NCBI GenBank assembly: GCA_030431715.1
Contig: JAUIIO010000027.1
Location: forward strand, 1 to 53,694
Source: a bacterium
Lineage (GTDB): Bacteria; Bdellovibrionota_C; UBA2361; RFPC01
Reading direction: 5' to 3'
DNA length: 53,694 bases
Shown here: positions 51,231 through 53,694 of the stretch, in pieces
How the letters are laid out: the number at the start of each line of letters is the position of its first letter
Numbering within the stretch: position 1 is the stretch's first letter
Position numbers and translations under genes: made by a program
Notes under the pieces: generated by a model
The model's database searches: none
Seen by the model: only the letters and a program-made list of their open reading frames with translations
What the model was told of the DNA's origin: nothing

Positions 51231-51300
51231 GCTTCTGCGGTTAATGCTAGGTACATACGTCCTCCTTTGCGCTCTTTGCGTCCTTAGCGGTTAATACTCT
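51231..51300 (-). repeat. Dispersed CCGCGAAGGACGCAAAG-type repeat, copy 2
   Basis: GGCTTCTGCGGTTAATGCTA ... TTTGCGCTCTTTGCGTCCTT then AGCGGTTAATACTC. It fills much of the 309-bp divergent gap 51134-51442; the remaining AT-rich part presumably holds the promoters. Confidence 0.75.
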
Positions 51301-51442
51301 TATAAGTGCCCTTAGGCGAACACATACGCTTTCTTCCTATTTTATACTTATTTTAAGAATATAGTTTACAAACTAGCCCATTTACCTAATATCACAATAA
51401 GGACTAGGCTTTAGAGCCGCTAACATTGGAGCCCCCTCTGTA

Positions 51443-52630
51443 ATGAATCGTCATCACCAACAAAATAGCTCAGCAATTCGTAGCCTTAAAGTAAGTCTAC
51501 TCACCTTTATCTGCCTATTAACTCTTGTGCCTCTCTGCGCTCAAGCACAGAAATCTGACATCTTACCTCTTTGCGAATTGGTAGTAACAGGTGACGAATG
51601 GAATGCGCTGGAACCTGCAGTTTCACTTGCAGGTAGCCCAAACTTAATGGGGAACGGTATTAAGAAAGGCTTACACTTTGAGTGCGCCTCGCAGCTGCGT
51701 CAGGGACCGATTTATGAAGATCAGGATGGAAGACTTGTTAGCGTGGGAACCTTCCTTAAGAAACTCCCAACTGGCCGAGCTGTTCCCGATACTATTCGTA
51801 CGATTGATGGGGACAAGCAGCGCGTTCATCTCTCAGTAGACGCACCTGGAAGAACTGGCCTTGGGAGTTGTATTCCCGGCTGGACTCTTAGCCCAACGGA
51901 CCTCTGCCCGGAGTCCATCTTTGATGGTCTTGATGGTGGTGTAATGATATGGCGAAAGCGCCATAAGGACGGCACGTTCACATCGAACGATTGGACTGTT
52001 TCAAGAGATATTCATCCCGGATTTGTGCTGCGTAAAAATGGGGAATGTCTGACTCGTCAGAGTGGCTGTGAGTACGAAGTTGTCTTTGTTAAGGATGAGG
52101 ACGGTGAGATTGTACTAGATCGAGACGTGCAAGTTCTTATTCAAGTAGCAATTCATCTGGATGAACTTCCCGAACCGGGTCTACTTGGCTACTCCTCTAC
52201 TATGGCAATACCTTTGCTTATTAAAGCTGAGGACGATGATGGTTTACCAGAGGAAACACCAACTGCTACCCCCGATGCATCGCCTGCGCCGTCTGTGACG
52301 CCTGATGGTGAAACAGATGCCTTTATTGAGGCAAACACTCAGATTAATGAGATGTATGAATACTTTGGCGTAGCAACTTCTTCAAATAAGGGTCTTTCAA
52401 AGCTTGAAAAACAACAGAAGAAACAGGACCGCAAGACTCTTAAAGGGCTCATTCGGGACTTTAAGTCTTATATCTTGAGCAACCCTGATCTTTTAGAAAG
52501 TTGCAGTAGCCTTAATAAAAAGAAACTTAAAAAACTCGTAAAACGCTCAAAGCGCGCTAGAAACTCAAAGCGTAAGTGGAATAAGATTCTAAGAATCTTT
52601 AAGAAGATGACTGAGTGCTTTAATGGTTAG
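51443..52630 (+). CDS. Secreted protein with Lys-rich helical C-terminal domain
   Basis: 395 residues. Basic N-terminus and hydrophobic core (VSLLTFICLLTLVPLCAQAQ) form a signal peptide. The N-terminal domain of about 220 residues is beta-rich with paired cysteines (ILPLCELVVTG, FECASQL, GSCIPGW, GECLTRQSGCEYEVVFV). A Thr/Pro/Asp linker (PEETPTATPDASPAPSVTPD) follows. The last 100 residues are strongly basic and helical (LEKQQKKQDRKTLKGLIRDF ... LNKKKLKKLVKRSKRARNSK), resembling the C-terminus of the CSLREA protein at 6037 in both composition and helix layout. No known family. Probably a surface protein in which the basic domain mediates retention on anionic envelope polymers (inference). Confidence 0.7.
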   Translation: MNRHHQQNSSAIRSLKVSLLTFICLLTLVPLCAQAQKSDILPLCELVVTGDEWNALEPAVSLAGSPNLMGNGIKKGLHFECASQLRQGPIYEDQDGRLVSVGTFLKKLPTGRAVPDTIRTIDGDKQRVHLSVDAPGRTGLGSCIPGWTLSPTDLCPESIFDGLDGGVMIWRKRHKDGTFTSNDWTVSRDIHPGFVLRKNGECLTRQSGCEYEVVFVKDEDGEIVLDRDVQVLIQVAIHLDELPEPGLLGYSSTMAIPLLIKAEDDDGLPEETPTATPDASPAPSVTPDGETDAFIEANTQINEMYEYFGVATSSNKGLSKLEKQQKKQDRKTLKGLIRDFKSYILSNPDLLESCSSLNKKKLKKLVKRSKRARNSKRKWNKILRIFKKMTECFNG

Positions 52631-52645
52631 TGGTGTCAGGGGGAT

Positions 52646-52682
52646 GCTTTGCGCTCTTTGCGTCCTTAGCGGTTAATACTCT
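52646..52682 (-). repeat. Dispersed CCGCGAAGGACGCAAAG-type repeat, copy 3 (half)
   Basis: GCTTTGCGCTCTTTGCGTCC and TTAGCGGTTAATACTC; right half only of the longer copies at 49601 and 51231. Confidence 0.7.
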
Positions 52683-52695
52683 CCTGGGTGCCGGG

Positions 52696-52773
52696 GGATT
52701 GCCGCTATCCTTCGCATGAAGCTTCGGACGACAGGCTGTCGTTCGGTCTTTGACCTTAGCTCCTCGAAATGAC
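52696..52773 (-). repeat. Dispersed GTCATTGCGAGG-type repeat, copy 3 (long form)
   Basis: GGATTGCCGCTATCCTTCGC, GACGACAGGCTGTCGTTCGG and CTTAGCTCCTCGAAATGAC. This longer form contains an inner palindrome (GACGACAGGCTGTCGTTC) and matches 53535-53611. Confidence 0.75.
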
Positions 52774-52815
52774 GGTTGGACGAGGGGATTTGTGGGTTCA
52801 GGAATAGATGAGGGA

Positions 52816-52883
52816 GGCTCTGCTTCGCTGAAGCTTCGCAGAGTCCATTCTGCATAGCTCGCAAAGCGAGCGACGCAGAATGG
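52816..52883. repeat. Two adjacent hairpins abutting the tRNA-His 3' end
   Basis: Hairpin 1: GGCTCTGC (52816-52823) with GCAGAGTC (52838-52845). Hairpin 2: CCATTCTGC (52845-52853) with GCAGAATGG (52875-52883), enclosing GCTCGC-AAA-GCGAGC. The last three bases of hairpin 2 are the complement of the tRNA CCA, so the structure directly follows the tRNA and could terminate or help process its transcript. Confidence 0.65.
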
Positions 52884-52956
52884 GGTGGAAGACGGGACTT
52901 GAACCCGCGACAACTGGAATCACAATCCAGGGCTCTACCAACTGAGCTACTCCCAC
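52881..52956 (-). tRNA. trnH: tRNA-His (anticodon GTG)
   Basis: Minus-strand cloverleaf of 76 nt including encoded CCA. Acceptor GTGGGAG/CTTCCAC, D arm GCTC-AGTTGGTA-GAGC, anticodon stem CTGGA/TCCAG with loop TTGTGAT, T arm GCGGG-TTCAAGT-CCCGT. The identity features of bacterial tRNA-His are present: discriminator C73 and an encoded G at position -1 (complement of base 52957). Confidence 0.95.
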
Positions 52957-53179
52957 CACATTGGAAACGCCCATTCTAGTCAGATCGTAGAGTACGTCAA
53001 GTGGTGGGGAATATTAAGGAAGTTCCGTGAGTTAGAGAGGGGGAGTGGGAGTGTTAGGATCTGAATGTGTTCTGGTGGGTAATTTCTGTATTTTTGCTCA
53101 GAGATCTGAAGGTTTAAGGGTATGATGTCGTCTATCTGTAGATGTTGCTCTATTGGTCATTCATATAAAGGTCTCTCAT

Positions 53180-53509
53180 ATGCGTAATGATGCTATTCAG
53201 GATACAACCGTCAGTGAACGTGATGTGTTACATAACCCGGAAGAAAGAAAGTTCTACACCCGTATCGATGGGAGAACGAGCTATATCTCTTATCGCCGTG
53301 ATGAGGCGGCCATGGATCTTCAGCATACCTATGTGCCTGAGGAGGACCGGGGCAAGGGGATAGCTCAGGATATCGTACAGGCGGCTCTGCGGTTTGCTGA
53401 GAGTGAGCAGCTTGATGTAATTCCTTCTTGTAGCTACGTGAATAGGTACCTTATTCGGAATAAGGAGTGGCAGCATCTTGTGGAGAGTCCTGAGGCGTTG
53501 GATGCTTGA
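53180..53509 (+). CDS. Small GNAT-like N-acetyltransferase (NATD1/Acetyltransf_CG type)
   Basis: 109 residues from ATG 53180 (AAAGG 6-7 nt upstream); the upstream TTG at 53153 is not supported. The pattern matches the short COG2388/NATD1 family: NPEERKFYTRIDGRTSYISYR, then DLQHTYVPEEDRGKGIAQDI with the acetyl-CoA pyrophosphate-binding loop RGKGIA, and finally VIPSCSYVNRYLIRN with the conserved P-C-Y motif. Family members are 90-110 residues, so it is complete. The enzymes acetylate small molecules or proteins of mostly unknown identity. It stands alone between tRNA-His and a terminal dispersed repeat. Confidence 0.9.
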   Translation: MRNDAIQDTTVSERDVLHNPEERKFYTRIDGRTSYISYRRDEAAMDLQHTYVPEEDRGKGIAQDIVQAALRFAESEQLDVIPSCSYVNRYLIRNKEWQHLVESPEALDA

Positions 53510-53534
53510 TGGGGTAGTTCCCTTTTACGCTAGG

Positions 53535-53611
53535 GGATTGCCACCCTCCTTCGCGTGAAGCTACGGAGGACAGGCTGTCGTTCGGTCTTCAACCTCAGCT
53601 CCTCGCAATAA
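53535..53611 (-). repeat. Dispersed GTCATTGCGAGG-type repeat, copy 4 (long form)
   Basis: GGATTGCCACCCTCCTTCGC, GAGGACAGGCTGTCGTTCGG and CTCAGCTCCTCGCAATAATG. Pairs with 52696-52773; the two lie on either side of tRNA-His and the GNAT gene. Confidence 0.75.
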
Positions 53612-53694
53612 TGGAATGGACCCTCCTTTTTCCCATATGGGATCGGCTTCGATGAGCCATAATGCAAATTATACATTAACCATTGAAAGGAGGG

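Overview
The window (about 53.7 kb, moderate GC by eye) looks like accessory chromosome from a flagellated, Gram-negative-type bacterium. Evidence for this is paired flagellins, many Sec-type secreted proteins and lipoproteins, and giant subtilases. The extracellular repertoire (CSLREA/beta-helix, thrombospondin type-3 and CGCG repeats, FG-GAP-like repeats, HAF repeats) is typical of Bdellovibrionota/Myxococcota-like former Deltaproteobacteria and some candidate phyla. No rRNA, ribosomal-protein or other placing marker is present, so the lineage is an inference. The only stable RNA gene seen is a tRNA-His near the right end.

Layout. 1-10 kb: a truncated secreted subtilase, a small membrane-anchored protein, a secreted FG-GAP-like protein, a CobW/COG0523 metallochaperone-type GTPase with a long extra C-terminal region, and two secreted right-handed beta-helix proteins. 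10-14.4 kb: a protein with two RpoA-CTD-like domains, a zinc-ribbon/pentad-repeat protein, and two tandem flagellins overlapping by ATGA, each with an EF-hand/dockerin-like loop position in the variable domain. 14.4-22 kb: four cytosolic proteins, namely a 1353-residue protein with a transglutaminase-like C-terminus, a short protein kinase, an unknown protein, and a protein with an HELLH zincin motif. 22-34 kb: secreted proteins including a 1436-residue subtilase, a methyltransferase-like protein, small helical unknowns, a cupin that looks foreign, and a lipoprotein with a transglutaminase-like triad. 34-47 kb: single genes separated by a dense family of intergenic repeats. These genes include an FHA-like protein, a helical-repeat protein, a GHKL ATPase, a HEPN protein with RNxxxH, and a DUF4297-like nuclease/STAND/TPR protein resembling Avs antiviral proteins. 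A C-terminal remnant of ATP sulfurylase is stranded here. 47-53.7 kb: small and secreted proteins, a metallophosphoesterase-methyltransferase fusion, tRNA-His and a small GNAT protein, interleaved with two other dispersed repeat families.

How the parts relate. Most genes stand alone on alternating strands; the flagellin pair is the only convincing operon. The secreted proteins share long basic segments and, in two cases, a similar lysine-rich C-terminal domain, suggesting a common surface-retention or export feature. The 34-47 kb block has the organisation of a repeat-mediated defence or accessory island. The convergent HEPN and nuclease-STAND genes are the best candidates for an anti-phage function.

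The most distinctive non-coding signal is a composite repeat. Its approximately 22-bp head (core GGTACGGGGCTACTTTT) recurs at about a dozen sites, often fused to a palindromic AAGTCRTGACTGTCATGACTT module or to a core of about 135 bp present in four copies within 7 kb. No transposase, integrase or CRISPR array was found to account for it.
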